The notes beneath the pieces are model-generated. The model was not told where the DNA came from. It made no database searches and was given only the letters and a program-made list of their open reading frames with translations. From assembly GCA_028274465.1 (NCBI GenBank), contig CM051456.1, positions 14,783,745 to 14,847,744 on the forward strand: a stretch of 64,000 nucleotides of DNA, in the 5' to 3' direction. The translations under genes were made by a program, and so were the position numbers. Each line of letters begins with the position of its first letter. Within the stretch, counting starts at the first letter, position 1. Shown here piece by piece: positions 1-12,722 of this stretch. This stretch comes from Plantago ovata (lineage: Eukaryota > Streptophyta > Magnoliopsida > Lamiales > Plantaginaceae).

Positions 1-446
1 GAGAAGATCAAAGACATCTTTTAAAAAATCGCTCTGCTAATATAACGTTGAGTAGTAGGAATCCCTGTCTGCTCTCTCTTTCTTACCACTAAGACTTCAC
101 TACCTTGTAAATGTAGCATTAGGGAGCCAGAAACAGTGGAAAGTTCTAAGATTTATACAATAATACAACCTCTATATGAGCACTATGCTGATTAATTTTT
201 ATTTGTCGAGGTTGTCAGTCTTTGAGAAGATCAAAGACATTTTTTTAAACATCGCTTTGCTAGTTTAATGTTGAGTAATAGGAATCCCTGCTTGCTCTCT
301 TCTTCTACCAAAAGTCTTCACTACCTTGTAAATGTAGCATTAGCGTATGGAGCTTGAAAGAGTGAAAAGTTCAAAGATTATGTACAATAATACAACGTCT
401 ATATGAGCACTATCTTGATTACTTTTTATCCGTCGAGGTTGTCAGT
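1..446. repeat. Intronic tandem duplication, two copies of about 223 bp
   Basis: Two adjacent copies start with the same bases (gagaagatcaaagacat) at 1 and 224 and both end in gtcgaggttgtcagt. They align along their full length with scattered substitutions and small indels, roughly 85 percent identical by eye. The block lies in the intron upstream of the first FIPS5 exon visible here. The window edge may cut off further copies. Confidence 0.85.
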
Positions 447-514
447 AGTTAAACTATTTTTTTGGGGTATTCATTTGAAATAATAACCTGACCTGCTCAT
501 TGATGTGATCTCAG

Positions 515-3500
515 CCTGTTGGCAGACCAATACCTGTAGAAATATCATCTGGAGATCGTCCCCCATCAGTCGATACCAGGCGTCAGCGGATGCATGATAA
601 TGATGCCATTATTGAGGTAAGCTGTTATCCTTTCTTCTTTCTTGTTAAGAAAGGAAACTTACATTTCAAGTGACCTTATTAAATTCTGTTTTTTTTTCAA
701 ACAGATTGTCTGTGACAGTTTCAAGGATGATGAGGACTCAGCGGAGCACCAAGATGTTGATATCTCAGGGGAGGTGGACATTGGTGGTGGTGATGAAGTT
801 GATGACCTTCAACATGATGTAGATCATAAAACTGATCTCATATCACATGCGTATAATGGTCGGAAGAGGGAACCTCTTGGAAAAAGAGGACATTCTAAGC
901 AATCATCTCCAGAACTAGAAGTACCTTCACAATCACAACCTGATGGAGAGATTGGTGACCATCACGATGCAAGGTACAGGAGTGCTTCTTTATAGTATGC
1001 ACAGAGTTCATTTTTGCTTACTTCTCAAATTTGTTCTTAGATTGAGGTGCTTATTAACAGCCTAAAAGCTGATGTTGTTTCTAGATATATGTAACATTGC
1101 AGAAATTGTTTATTTTGATGTGTGTATATTGAACTAAATGTATAGTCGGATACACTAATGAACTTCCGCTGTCAAAGTATAAAGTTGCATGCAAATGATA
1201 AATTCATGCAAGTACTCAGACACTTACTTGGATCAGTGGGTGCTTTGACTTATAAGCGTAGATTCTCCACATTCAAGTCTTCTTCGCCGGTCTTTGTTAA
1301 CATAGTAAAATCATTGATGGTTGTAGTCATGGTCGTACTGTGGGGTTGATTTCTTTCTGACCAACTCTAGACCGGCATGTCATAATATCAAATGTTGAAC
1401 AATGATACATATATAGCTATTTAGTTATTCATGCATTTCTTCAAGAAGATTTTGGTATAATTATTGAAAGTTTTGTGCTATGAGAACTCCAGGAGTGCAC
1501 TCTTTTTTATATTTGAACTGCACTACTATTGGATAATATATTATACAAACTACTTTAAAACATTCTTAATGATTGTAGGTCTGTAAAAGGAAGAGGGCGT
1601 GTGAGATCCCCCAAGATGACTGCAAGAGCTGACAAAAGAGAAGAAAAGGTGATAGATGATGCAGATGAAGAATCACTTGACAGTGAGAACAGTAAGCACA
1701 GTCTTCCGTCATCTCCTCGTCCCATTGGATCTGATGGAGAGCAGGCTGTTATAGCTGGGGATGATATGAATGATAATAAATCCGATAGAAGCTTTGACAC
1801 AGAAGGAGAGGATGTGGCTGTGGATGAAGACAATAGTGATATGGTTGAAGATAAACAGAAACTTAGTCCACTCAAGGAGCAGGTTTCTCAGGAAAATGAT
1901 GAAGCTGGAGATGAAGCTCTTCAGGATCACAAAGCAAGGTCAGGAAGTAGTAAAGATAACCGAAAGGTTCGTGAGAGTGAAGATGAAGTTCTTCAGGATA
2001 GGCGTCCTCCAAGGTCAGGTAACGTCAAGATACCTGTAGGTGATGAGGATTATGCTCGTAGGAAAGTTCGCCATGAAAGAGATGAAACTGGAAGAAAGCA
2101 TGTGTCGGCGAAAGGGAGGGAAGGGTCTTATCCGCGTGGAAATGGTGACCCTAACTTATCCCTGCGTCGACACGTGAAAGGTGAAACCACAGACTGGAGG
2201 AAGGATAGTAACACATCTGAAGGAAACTGGCAATGGAGAGATGAGGACCGTCATGGCAGAGGTTTCAGAGTTGAAGAAGCAAGAAAGACTGACTATGGCA
2301 TGGATACTGGCTCCAGGAACCGGGTTAAGGTTAGAGAGAGTGAGAAGATTTCAAAAGAAGAACATCACCAATCAAGAAATTTGATGGATAATGGAAGTTG
2401 GAGGGCTGCTAATCATGACCGAGATACCAGATCAAAGCTGAGGGATAGGGATCAAAGTCTAAAAGGTCGAAGTGGGAAAGCAGATGATATCCTGAACAAA
2501 AAGAGGAAAGAGGGGGCATATTTGAGTCGTGAACATGCTGCAAAGGAAGATATCTCCCATAGTCAAAGGGAAACTAGCAGCAGGAGGAAGAGAGAAAGAG
2601 ATGATGTCTCTGATCAGTGGAAAAGAGACGAGCAAGCCAGAATTAAAGGTGATGATCTGCATTATGTTAGACACAGAGAAGATGATTCCTTGCAGAGGGA
2701 GAGAAATGACCGGGAAAGAGAACATGATGAATGGCATAGACTTAAACTTACCCCTGAAGATATTATATCTAGACGGGAAAGAGAAGAATTACGGCCAATG
2801 ATGAGAAGTGGTCGAGCCACTGAAGACAAAGCATGGAATAGCCATTCAAGAAAAAAGGATGACTACAGGGGATCTAGCAAAGAATACCACCCGATTGATG
2901 TGGGCCGGCATAGCGATCAGTTTAAGAGAAAGGAACGGGTTGAAAGTGAAAGTTTTTCGCAGCATAGGGCACAGGAAGATATATATGCACGTGGAAATCA
3001 ATTAGGCCATGATGAAAAGAGAGCAAGATATGAAAGACCAGGTTCACGGAATGATCGTGCTTCCCTTGCATACGATACTTCTCGGGTGCATGACCATAGG
3101 CAGAAGGAAACTAGAAGAAAGGGCAAAGATTCTGACAATTTTGGTCATGGTTCTTCACAACCATCTAAGAGGAATCTGGATGAGCAAGGTGGCCAGACAA
3201 GTCAGACGGTATGTGCTTCTTTGGAACCCATGTAATAAAATTTAGAAGTATAATATATAAGAAGCTGAAGCTGGTGATACTTGGTCATTACAGAAACTGT
3301 AATGGGTGGTAGTTACGATAAATTGTCCGATAATTATGAATCCACAATTGATATAGATTCACCTCGCCAGTAACTTCATAATGCATCCAACTTGATATAA
3401 GGGAATGTGATGGACAGTAAGAAATAAATCCTATACGTGTATGAACCTTTATTATGGTTTCTGATGATTTCATTGTTTGATTGCACACAAGTTTGTCATG

Positions 3501-6040
3501 TAATATGTCGAAAACTTTCTAGATCACCACTGACTAGCTGGTGAGCGTGCTAAAGTTCTTATTGACACCACAAATTCTTGCCTAGTAAAAGAACCCAAGT
3601 GTGCTAACATTTTCCCACCAAGCGAGGCAAAAAATACTTTAATGAAATACCATTCCAGAGTTTGATTGTTGCATGAAAAATTTCAACTGTAATTGCCCTT
3701 AAGAACTCCAAACTGAAGCTCTGAATGGTTTTGGCATCGATAGCATGTTTTAGTGATTGGAATGAACTTGGCTGTGAGATAGAACTGTAATGGTTTCAAC
3801 AGATGTATCTTAACTATAACCTGATGATTAGTAATGCTCTACAGGATATTGAGGGCTTCCCTATAAACCCAATGTACTTTTATCTATTTCAATATTTCCT
3901 TTGTGAAGGAACTGCCCTGTGTCAACCAAGGATACTGTTTGATCTCTCTCTCAGGCCATTCTATTCTTATGGCATATTTCTTTTAATTATTTAAAAAGTT
4001 ATTATCATCTGCATGCCCTAGAAATAATTCAGTATGCTGTTTATAGTTTTTCATTCTGGCCCTCAGTTTCTTTCTCTTCGATAGACTAATTTGTTCTAAG
4101 ATGTGCAAATAAAAACGTGAATTCCATCGAGTCTTTCTACGGCTTGAGTTCCAACTTTTGGAATCCTACTGAAATTTCGCATAGAACACCTGCAGTTCGG
4201 TTTTATGTCATAATCGGTGGTATGATGAAGGTTGTGACAGTGAGATTGTTGTACAAAATTCCTGATAAACTAGTTTTGGTTTCATGATATTTACCAGCGC
4301 TTATGCATAGTCTACTGTGATAGCCTTATTCATCTTGCTACAATTGTCAAGTTAATGTTGCACCCTTGAAAGTGTTACAACCAAATGATAGGTCCTTTGC
4401 ACCTTTAAGTGGATGTTTTGTGTCTAATCGTCCAGATAAATGAATTTATTGATTCAGAAAACTCTACGTTGCTCATCAAGTGGTTGGCAATTACTGCTCC
4501 TGCCCTTTTTATTTGTAGTGGTTTGAATAATATGTTGTATTTGTGATACAGACCTAAAATTTATTACGTTACAAGTAGTATTTAATTAGGAAATTATCTT
4601 AAATTAAGGCAAAGATTTCTGGGAGACGGTCTTTTATAACTTAAGAAAACATGGACTGATAACTATAAGTTAAAACCCTAATGTATCTGGTTTCAATTGT
4701 GATGTCTGTCCTTTTGTTCTCCCTCCCTATCTCCTCCCCCCCCCCCCCCCCCCCCCCCCGACATCTCCCAGGAGAGTTACTCATTTGGTGGTAGTATTTA
4801 GTATTATTGCTATTACTTGGAATTCTGCTAACCTTCTAAGCTGGTCTCATTCTGATGCTGATATGTGGAGATCATTATTTTCACCAGTCTAGGTGTATCG
4901 CTGAACAAATGTTTTTGCTTTAGAATGCCGACTTACCTTTACATGTATATCCTATTATGTGAGACTGTTTCTGCTTTGAGCCTATGTTGTCTTTTAGCTG
5001 TGTGAATCTGTCACCTGTTTCGCTAATCTCAGACTTCTTATGTAGTTATGTTAAACAACAAATCTTGCTTTTTCTTGCTTCATCTTTGCATTGACCAATA
5101 TGGACTGACACCTCTCTACTAAGATCCTTCTACAACATTGTGTCTGTATCAAGCAAGTTTTGTATATTGGATTGCACGTCATAAGTTCCTAATTTTTTGA
5201 GCGTTCTATTGATGACAGTAACCTATAATCTCCACTGTAGAAGTGCCAGTAGTTGAAGTTTTAAACATTTGTCTACTCGGTTTCCTATGGATATATGAAG
5301 TTTAGTATCACCACTACTTTTCATTTCCAATCATGGCTTCTGGCATTTATTGGCTTGTTGATGCCAGTCTGTCTTCTCTGTTTTATGTGTTCTGGGGGTT
5401 GTGTGCAGATGGAAGTGCATTATGAGAACCTTGGTTTTTAATTTGACAGGTTCTTGAAAGTTTCCCCCATGTTTCCTGTTTTCAGGTGAATCCGAGAGGC
5501 AAAACTGAGCGAGAGGTTGGTGAGAATGATACCCGTGCAAACCGCCAATCCCCCAAAAAGCACAAGGATGATGCTTCAGAAGATGAGGAGCAGCCTAGCT
5601 CAAGGAAGGGACGCTCTAAATTGGAACGTTGGACAAGTAATAAGGATAGGGATTTTACTACCACCTCAGTATCATCATCTTCAGTGAGAAGTAAAGATAC
5701 AGATACACTTCCCAGCAGTGGGGCTCCCTTGGTTAATGGACTCCATGAAGAAGCTTCCAAAAAGGCTGAGGATAAGCCACAGCATTCGGTTGAAGATAAA
5801 GATACTAGTACAGATAGAAATGTCAAACCCAAAGTGGTGGAAGATAAACACTTGGATACAGTAGCTAAGTTGAAGAAGAGAAGCGAGCGTTTCAAACTCC
5901 CTATGCCCAGTGAAAAAGAAACCGTCGCGATCAAGAAAACAGAGAGCGAGCCTTTGCCTCCAGCACAAACTGAAACTGCCCCATTTTCAGAGGTCAAACC
6001 CGAGCGACCAGCACGGAAAAGGAGATGGACTGGTAATTAA
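515..6040 (+). CDS. FIPS5: FIP1[V]/FIPS5-like polyadenylation factor, 3' part of gene
   Basis: Four exons are visible: 515-616, 705-973, 1579-3208 and 5486-6040. Phases join correctly and all introns have GT-AG borders, giving 851 residues before TAA. The N-terminal exons with the acidic region and Fip1 motif lie outside the window. The protein is very hydrophilic: an acidic stretch in the second exon, then a long Arg/Lys/Asp/Glu-rich region with RD/RE-type repeats in the 1630-bp exon. The C-terminus has SKLERWTSNKDRDF, KKRSERFKLPMPSEKE and the terminal PERPARKRRW, typical of plant FIPS5. FIP1 links poly(A) polymerase to CPSF in nuclear mRNA 3'-end formation. Intron 3209-5485 is 2.3 kb and has a 24-base C run. 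Alternative: another long FIP1 paralogue. Exons are confident; the family is recognised from C-terminal motifs. Confidence 0.88.
4736..4759 (+). repeat. Poly-C tract, 24 bases
   Basis: An uninterrupted run of 24 C on the plus strand, in the large last intron of the FIPS5-like gene and preceded by a CT-rich stretch. Length is likely polymorphic and prone to sequencing error. Confidence 0.95.
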
Positions 6041-6820
6041 AGTTGAAAATGATGATTTCATGTTCTGGGGATTTTCTATCTGTTCTTGAAGTACGGCGCT
6101 TGTTTTATTGCCTTCCAATATACCCATTTACTTGAATCTATAAACTATAGTCGGGCTGTTAACTTGTGTTTATTTTGTGGAACCTGAGTACATGTATGTA
6201 CCTTTATGAAACCGTAACATTATACTGGCCAATGGATGGCAGACGATATCACGTTTTAGACCCTTTTATACAGTATACATGTTTAGTTTTCGAGAATTAG
6301 ATAAGGTAAAGCAGAAGCTAGCAGCTGGACATGGCCACTGGTGAATTGCGCTTGGCAGCTCTCAGTCATGGTGACTTGTAGAGGAGAAGGCTGAGTTTTA
6401 GCTGATATGATTGATTAAGAACAGCTAACTTGTACTGATGAGTGTTGTAGCACTAGTTTTCTAAATTGCAGATTTATTATATCTTTTGTGAATTGTCTTT
6501 GTTCTAAAGCATGAAGCAGGGGAAACTCTCAGACCAATCTTGTGATTCTGGGGATCTTTATTAGACCTTTTCAGTTTGTAGTTCAGTGAAATGAGAACCC
6601 CAAGAGTTCTTGCAGTTCAGAGTTAGTAGTTTCTGCAACTCAATTTTTTTCATTTTGTGCTTGGAATTTTGTAAGCATATTCATGGGCTGTTCCGTAGTT
6701 AAAAATTCCTGTGAGTTGTTTTTTCTTTCCTTTTCTTGAACAGCAAAAAATTTAATTGATCACCAAAATTACTACAAACATACAAATAACTAGAGTGCCT
6801 TTGCAATACGCCATCTTTTC
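6041..6820. other. FIPS5 3' untranslated and downstream region
   Basis: T-rich DNA just after the FIPS5 stop codon, with no convincing ORF. The mRNA 3' end probably lies in the first few hundred bases, but no single poly(A) signal stands out. Confidence 0.4.
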
Positions 6821-6821
6821 T

Positions 6822-7000
6822 TTTTTCTTTTTTTTTCCTTAAATGACAAATCTAATTACCCTACTTGTACATCCTTATAATTTCAAATACACGTCTATGC
6901 CGACCTTATATCTACAAATACGTCTAGACTACCTTATGTCTTCATAGGGTTCGAAATTACACTATCTTAATATAATCATCCTCAAAACAGAACTATCAAT
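6822..7000 (-). mobile_element. Old tRNA-derived SINE copy
   Basis: Reading the minus strand, a box-B-like segment (around 6950-6960, ggttcgaa on the plus strand) is followed by a body that resembles the copy at 21.66-21.83 kb. Shared parts include tgacaaatcta, cttataatttcaaatacac and ccttatgtct. It ends in a T-rich stretch on the plus strand, the expected A tail of a minus-strand insertion. No target duplication was seen, so the borders are approximate. Confidence 0.45.
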
Positions 7001-7139
7001 ACCCATCCATGGTGATCCACCCTTTGAGTTTTAATTCTAATATGAAGTAAATCGATAGTATAACACTTTCTACGAAAATAAAAATTCGACACCTCACTTA
7101 ACGCACTTATTTTGGTTAAACAATCAAATAAGATTTATG

Positions 7140-7290
7140 TAAACTAATTTTACACTACTATTATACGATATCCTATACCGCCTTATATCTTCACACTAAA
7201 CTGCCTAATATCTCAGTTAGGGACCGAACCCTGCAACTCTCACTTAAATCCTCTCATCAAATGAACCACCTTATAACTCCCATATGGTTG
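7140..7290 (-). mobile_element. SINE-like relic with tRNA box B
   Basis: The minus strand shows ggttcatttgatgagagg (box-A-like), then ggttcggtccct (box-B-like) and a body containing ataaggcgg. It resembles the other SINE copies in this window. It is diverged, no target duplication was found, and the borders are approximate. Confidence 0.4.
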
Positions 7291-7299
7291 ATAATAAAA

Positions 7300-8205
7300 A
7301 GTTATTTTTCTACTTTAGCATAGTTTTTGTTTAAACAATCAAATCAAATCAAATCAAATAAGGCTCAGGAGTGGTTACTTAGTTGATAATAAATAAGTTA
7401 TTATTATTTATTTTTTTCGAAATTAGGTTATTTTTCTTAGTTTAGAGGACATGTGTCAACTTTGCAATAATTAGTCTTTTTAAAGAAAGGGGAAATGTGT
7501 TTTGGGAAAATTAAAATGCAAAATATAGGAGTATTACAGTTACTTTCATTTCGTAAATATACGGAGTGACTTTAAGTGCATTTGTCCTCAGTGCTCACTC
7601 GTATAGTTGTATGTAACTTGATAAGCTTGTTGTGAGGTCACCTACCTACCATAATACTACTTTTATAACTATAGCTTTAAAAATAATACTGTACTTTGAA
7701 AACAAAACTACAGCTTATTCGCATGAAGAAATTATCAATATATTCTTTTAACATTGAATAGTTAAAAATATGTATTATCCTTGGTCATGATGTGATAGAT
7801 CTTCAATTATTGAGTCCCACGTCTAGATGGAGATTCTAATTAGTTAGTAGTTTAGGAAGATCTAATTATATATTTTGAGGAAGTCTTATTTGGAAGGAAA
7901 AAAAAGTAAAATTAAACTACGACGGTTCATTTAAATTTTTATTAAGTTTAATTATGTTCGGTATAATTTAAATTTATTAAATTCGATTCAATTCAAATTA
8001 GTCCAATTGAATTATGTTCAATCCAGTTAAAATTTACTTAATTGAAATTCATTCTTCAAATTTTATGTTCATGAATTCAATTCAATGAGTTAAGTTCAAT
8101 TTAAAAAATCTCAGACAAATGATAGGGCAGAATGAAAGAATAAAAAAGGAAAAACTCATGTTTAAGTTGGTTGTTGTGGTATTAATTACATAATGTGATA
8201 CCTAA
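7300..8205. other. AT-rich intergenic DNA, no gene seen
   Basis: Low-complexity AT-rich sequence. From 7920 to 8110 there are many degenerate repeats of TTCAATT and AAATT. No credible ORF or RNA gene was found. Confidence 0.6.
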
Positions 8206-8458
8206 TGATAATTCTCTATAATTTTTTTTTGGAACAAAAGAGCTTTACTTTCATTCCAGTAGGCCATAACACCAATCACCAATTACAAAAATACACAAAG
8301 GTCCGAAGTCCAAGTCACAGCTGGACTGGCCAAAAAAACGCAGAACCCCTAAGTAAGAGCAAAGACATAAACAGAAACAAAAATGCTACTATCTGAATTA
8401 CTGGGAAACCAACTAAATTTCTACAGAAAGGATGCATGGCTGATAATTCTCTGTAATT
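8206..8458 (-). mobile_element. Short retroposon with 18-bp target-site duplication
   Basis: An insert of about 217 bp (8224-8440) is flanked by tgataattctctataatt at 8206-8223 and the same sequence with one mismatch at 8441-8458. The plus strand starts with a T run, so the A tail shows that the copy lies on the minus strand. The 3' end next to the tail resembles that of plant LINEs (aaagctcttttgttcc before the A run). It is probably a 5'-truncated LINE or a SINE. No tRNA-like boxes were seen, which favours a truncated LINE. Confidence 0.75.
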
Positions 8459-8582
8459 ATTGTATACATAATACTGGTAATATTTGGTGCAATTAGGAAA
8501 AATACACCTAATTTTAAATACAATTTGCATAAAAAACCCAAAGTTGGACTAAAAATGAATAAATGAGTAGTAGGACTTAGTT

Positions 8583-8999
8583 GGGATAAATTGCATTTTT
8601 TTTCTTGAAGTAACCATCCTTGGTAATTTTGATCTTCTGTATTCAAATAATTGCAGAATTAGTCCCATGTGTATTAGTCGATTTTGGCGTTTTTTTCTTA
8701 TATGGAGATAGGTTTGGCATGACGCAGGGTGGACCGGTGGAGTAAAAGGGTGAACATTGGGGTGCATAACTAATTAACTATGCAGATAAAGGTATGTAGG
8801 TCGGATATAATTTTATTTATAGATGATCTTTAATATTTTTATTTTCTCTATAAAGCACGATTGAGTTTGAGACGGCATACTGATTTGATAGTGAAAGGTA
8901 TAGTGGCTAAAGAATGTATGAAGTACAAGTAAAAATACAGTCGGGGGCTAAAAAATGCAAAAGATGTTTAAGTTGAGGGACTAAAGTTGCAGTTTAGCC
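8583..8999. mobile_element. Possible non-autonomous TIR element
   Basis: The left end ggataaattgcattttt and the reverse complement of the right end, ggctaaactgcaactttag, form an imperfect inverted repeat of a type common in plant intergenic DNA. agttg occurs next to both ends, but I cannot define a clean target duplication. Borders and superfamily are uncertain. Confidence 0.4.
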
Positions 9000-9195
9000 G
9001 AGTTGGTTGGGTATAGTGGTATACTACTTGTGTTAGCTAGATCGGTAACATTCGAAATTAGCCCAAAGCCCCAAACCAAACATCAATCATTTCATTATTC
9101 ATTCTCTTTGGCCTTAATCTAATCAAATCTCATAATTAAATATTTTTATTTATTATTTTGTCTTGTTTTAATTTAAGTAGATTCCAGCACTCCAC

Positions 9196-9204
9196 TATAA
9201 AAAG
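9196..9204 (+). promoter_or_regulatory. TATA box of the bHLH gene
   Basis: TATAAAAAG lies 80 bases upstream of the start codon at 9284. Transcription would start near 9230 and give a 5' leader of about 50 bases. Confidence 0.7.
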
Positions 9205-9283
9205 AAACAGTCTATAGTCTATACTGTCTAAACCAATCTCACATTAATAACGTTAAGCACACAGAGAGCATTTTTGGAGCAGG

Positions 9284-12006
9284 ATGAACAATTTCAGCTC
9301 ACTACTGAAACAACACAACCTCCACGACTTCGATTCACCTGCTCCATCCGAAGATTTCCTTGACCAGATACTCTCCGTCCCCAATTCTACCTTCCCATGG
9401 TCCGCCGATGATCCCGCCGGTTTCTTCACCAATCAGATGACCACCAGCAAATCATCGTCCAATTTGCTTCATCACCATCAGCAGCAGCAGCAAATGTTGC
9501 TCCGTAGCAACAGACCTGTTGATTCAGATCACAATGAACTCGTTGATGGTGATAATAATAATAATAATAATAACCACCTCCAGGTCAGTCAGTAGATAGA
9601 CGAATAGTCCAATTTTGCTTGTTACTAGATAGATTGGTTGATTAATTGATCAATTAGAGTGAAAATGCAATGATGCATCGGTGCTAAATCATTCTCGTTC
9701 TCAGGTGTTCAATGGATTCAACGGTGGTCAAAATTCAGAGCACTTCCACCATAATCATCAGGTATGGTTTTGATTTTGTGATTTGAGTGCACTGGACAAT
9801 TATGATTACTGTTTTATTGATGATTTAATTGATTAATTAATAGGGAGGAGCAATGCAGTCACAGAGTTCGGGGGCGGCGGTGAGTGGTTCGAGCGGTGGA
9901 GGAGGAGGAGCGGCGCCGAGGCAGAGGGTGAGAGCGAAGAGAGGACAGGCAACGGATCCTCACAGTATCGCCGAAAGAGTAAGTTGGCTTGTTTTGTTTG
10001 TTCCTAATTTTACTCTCATTGTTATTAATTTGTATTACTTCTTAATTCTAATTGGATTATCAGTTTGAATATTACTAATTATTTGAAATTTTGGTTTAAA
10101 CGTGGGTTTGCTGGCTTGCAGTTACGGAGGGAGAGAATTGCGGAGAGAATGAAGAACTTACAGGAACTTGTACCCAATGGCAATAAGGTCATTTCACTAC
10201 TTTCTCTATATTTCTATATTCTACTGTATTTCTATATTTTTCTATTTCATCCAAAACTAAATGTTAATGTTACATATTCTATCTACGTCCAGTGCAAATA
10301 TCATGTTTTCATTCGTAGCATATTATACACCTACCTACATTCTAACTAGTAACTCTTAAATTAAACTTATAGTTTAATCTAGGTGCCCATAACTAAATGT
10401 GACATTTGATCCGGTTAAGTCGGAGTAAAATTTGAAAGGGCTCCTCCTTCTTTTAAATGTAATGTTACAGTTATAATTGAACAAAACTTTTTTTAATAAT
10501 CGAACCATTACAATTTCATAAGTAGCATTTTACAAAGCTAGTAATAAACTATAAATAATCTCGCACTTGACGATAATTGAACCTATGACCTCTAGTGACC
10601 TCAGTCTAACCAATTGAGCTAGACCTCATTGGTATAATTGAACAAAACTAATAACATATTCTCCTGGAGAATAAATCGACCACTTTGAGGAATCGAACCC
10701 GGGGTTACAGTTAAGCACGCGATAATTAGGACAGTGATACTGATACCATAAGTGAAGGAATGGCTGTTAAATTAGTGAGTTTGATTATATTATTGCGTTA
10801 ATCATGTGATTACGATATGGTAATTAATAAATGATGTTGGCTAATGACAGACGGACAAAGCCTCTATGCTGGATGAGATCATCGACTATGTCAAATTCCT
10901 ACAGCTCCAAGTCAAGGTACAACTTATCTCTCTCTCTCACTTAATTGTGAAGTAGATAAATTAAACTAATTAGAGAGTGGAATTTCTCAATGATTTGTAT
11001 AGATATGTAGAACGTGCTGGTGTGAATCTTCTAGTTGACAATTTGTACTGAGCTGGATAATCTTCTTTAATTTGTGAACATACATCAAATTTTAACAATG
11101 GTTCCAACAATTTGTAACAAGAGAGTAGACTTCTCGAACATCTACCATCTCTGTACCACAAAACAAAGAAGCCCAACTTATAATTTAATAATTGCATCAC
11201 GAATAATAATTTAAAAGGAAAAAAAAAAAGTTATTGCAACTGTTCGATGAATATTGGAATTTGGTATAGTCTAGTCCCTGATCCATTGTCTCCACCACCT
11301 TAGATGCACTTACATTTCATTTCAGAGTTACAATAAATTGTTGCACAGAATTGACAGGCAGTCCATAACTTCACCAAAATTTATATGCTGCCATGCTCTG
11401 ATCTAAGTGTTACTCTGGTTGTATTGATTGATTATTATTAATTAAGTTTATATTAAAATTATAGGTACTCAGTGTCAGCAGATTGGGTGGTGCTGCGGCT
11501 GTTGCCCCGTTAATGGCTGATATGGCCTCTGAGGTTGGTCGAATAACGCGCCTTCTCATTCTACTTCTTCAATTTTTGGTTTTGGATTCGAGTTTACTTC
11601 GTGAAGAGCTTGACATCATAATTTATTATACATGGAGCATTCTTGACCACACAGTATAGAAATATTCATTATAACTGTGCTATCATACATGTAGGGAAGA
11701 GCCGGTATGGGAGCTCTGGCGGCCTCATCATCAAACAACAATGGCACGACCGCGATGGAGAACGATGTGGCAAAGCTGCTGGAGGAAGACATGGGTTCCG
11801 CGATGCAATATCTCCAAGGCAAAGGACTTTGTCTCATGCCTATTTCCCTAGCTTCCGCTATCTCCACAGTCACAAGGAACCCCAACAACCAGAGCCCTAC
11901 TTCACCGAGCATGTCTGGTCTGACTGTCCAATCTGCAACAGTTGGTGTAAGCGGAGGTGGAGAACCCGCATCACGCAAAGATGCAAAGTCCACTTCCAAA
12001 CCGTGA
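9284..12006 (+). CDS. bHLH transcription factor, LRL (bHLH66/69/82) type
   Basis: Seven exons: 9284-9583, 9705-9761, 9844-9978, 10122-10187, 10851-10916, 11465-11533 and 11695-12006. All join in phase 0 at GT-AG borders, giving 334 residues. The N-terminus is acidic with His, Gln and Asn runs (an AAT repeat encodes the Asn run), followed by a Gly-rich linker. The bHLH domain spans about residues 145-215. Its basic region [16 protein letters not shown] has the H159/E163/R167 set that binds E/G-boxes. The C-terminal [20 protein letters not shown] motif marks the LRL group, which acts in root-hair and tip-growing cell development in the nucleus. The start is chosen from the TATA box and the first ATG. 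Intron 4 (10188-10850) carries a SINE. Which of the three Arabidopsis LRL genes is closest cannot be decided here. Confidence 0.92.
10472..10649 (-). mobile_element. tRNA-derived SINE with perfect 17-bp target duplication
   Basis: The insert 10489-10632 (144 bp) is flanked by tataattgaacaaaact at 10472-10488 and again at 10633-10649 with no mismatch. On the minus strand it starts near a tRNA-like box A (tagctcaattggt), continues with box B (aggttcaattatc) and ends in an A-rich tail. It sits inside intron 4 of the bHLH gene, antisense to it. The intact duplication points to a fairly recent insertion. Confidence 0.88.
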
Positions 12007-12540
12007 GGAGATTGGTATCGTGCTGAAATAAAGTTGGAAGTTCGCTATTAGAAGGCCTAAATGAACAAAAAGAAGAAGAAAAGAAAATCTTTACATTTGT
12101 TTTTACTTTGAACGGCAATAGCGCTTCTAAATTATTTGTTCCTTTCACAATTAGAGTAGTAGAATTCTTGGTGCAGTATTTCACTTCAAATAGTACCTTT
12201 GATACCATAGTCCATAGCTGCATAGCAAGGTTCAAAATTTAAATGCTACTCAGTACAGTCATACTCACAAGTCACAAAGAAAAAGTGCACAGTATTCGGG
12301 CTCAATTGAATACTGGATTGGATGCCATGCCACTAATGTTATCGGACAGAACAATCTCAAACCAAAAAAAGGTGTTAATCCTAACATGATGGATGGTTGT
12401 AACAACACCTTTCGTTTTTGAATTGGTTCGTAGGAGCTGCAAGATTAATAATCTTGTTGAGAGTTCATAGACCTTGTATCTATAATTGTGACACCCACAA
12501 TTAAGTGTAGGTCACACATGATAATCAATAATGTGTTCCT
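12007..12540. other. bHLH 3' untranslated and downstream region
   Basis: AT-rich sequence after the bHLH stop codon with no convincing ORF. The mRNA 3' end probably lies in the first 250 bases. Confidence 0.4.
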
Positions 12541-12544
12541 ATTT

Positions 12545-12722
12545 AAACTACAAAGTCTACCTAAGTAGTAAGGAGAGGTCAAATGTTCGAACCCCAACGG
12601 TGGCATAATGTGGTTTAGATTATTTGGAGTTATAAGGTGGTTAGGGAATAGTGTAGGAATAGGAGTCGAGTAGGATAGATTGGCCGTTTCAAAAAAACTA
12701 AAAAAAAAAAAAAAAAAAAAAA
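12545..12722 (+). mobile_element. SINE with long A tail
   Basis: A box-B-like segment (aatgttcgaacccc near 12580) is followed by a body with gagttataaggtgg and atagtgtaggaataggag. The end, ttggccgtttcaaaaaa, leads into an interrupted A tail of about 30 bases. The same body occurs on the minus strand at 21.66-21.83 kb. The 5' border is approximate and no target duplication was identified. Confidence 0.65.

Noticed and set aside
1555..1930. Antisense frames over the FIPS5 exon, rich in Ser
   Set aside because: Shadows of the acidic, serine-coded sense frame; no start context or domain.
7920..8110. Possible tandem satellite of TTCAATT motifs
   Set aside because: The motif spacing is irregular; it is only AT-rich low-complexity DNA.
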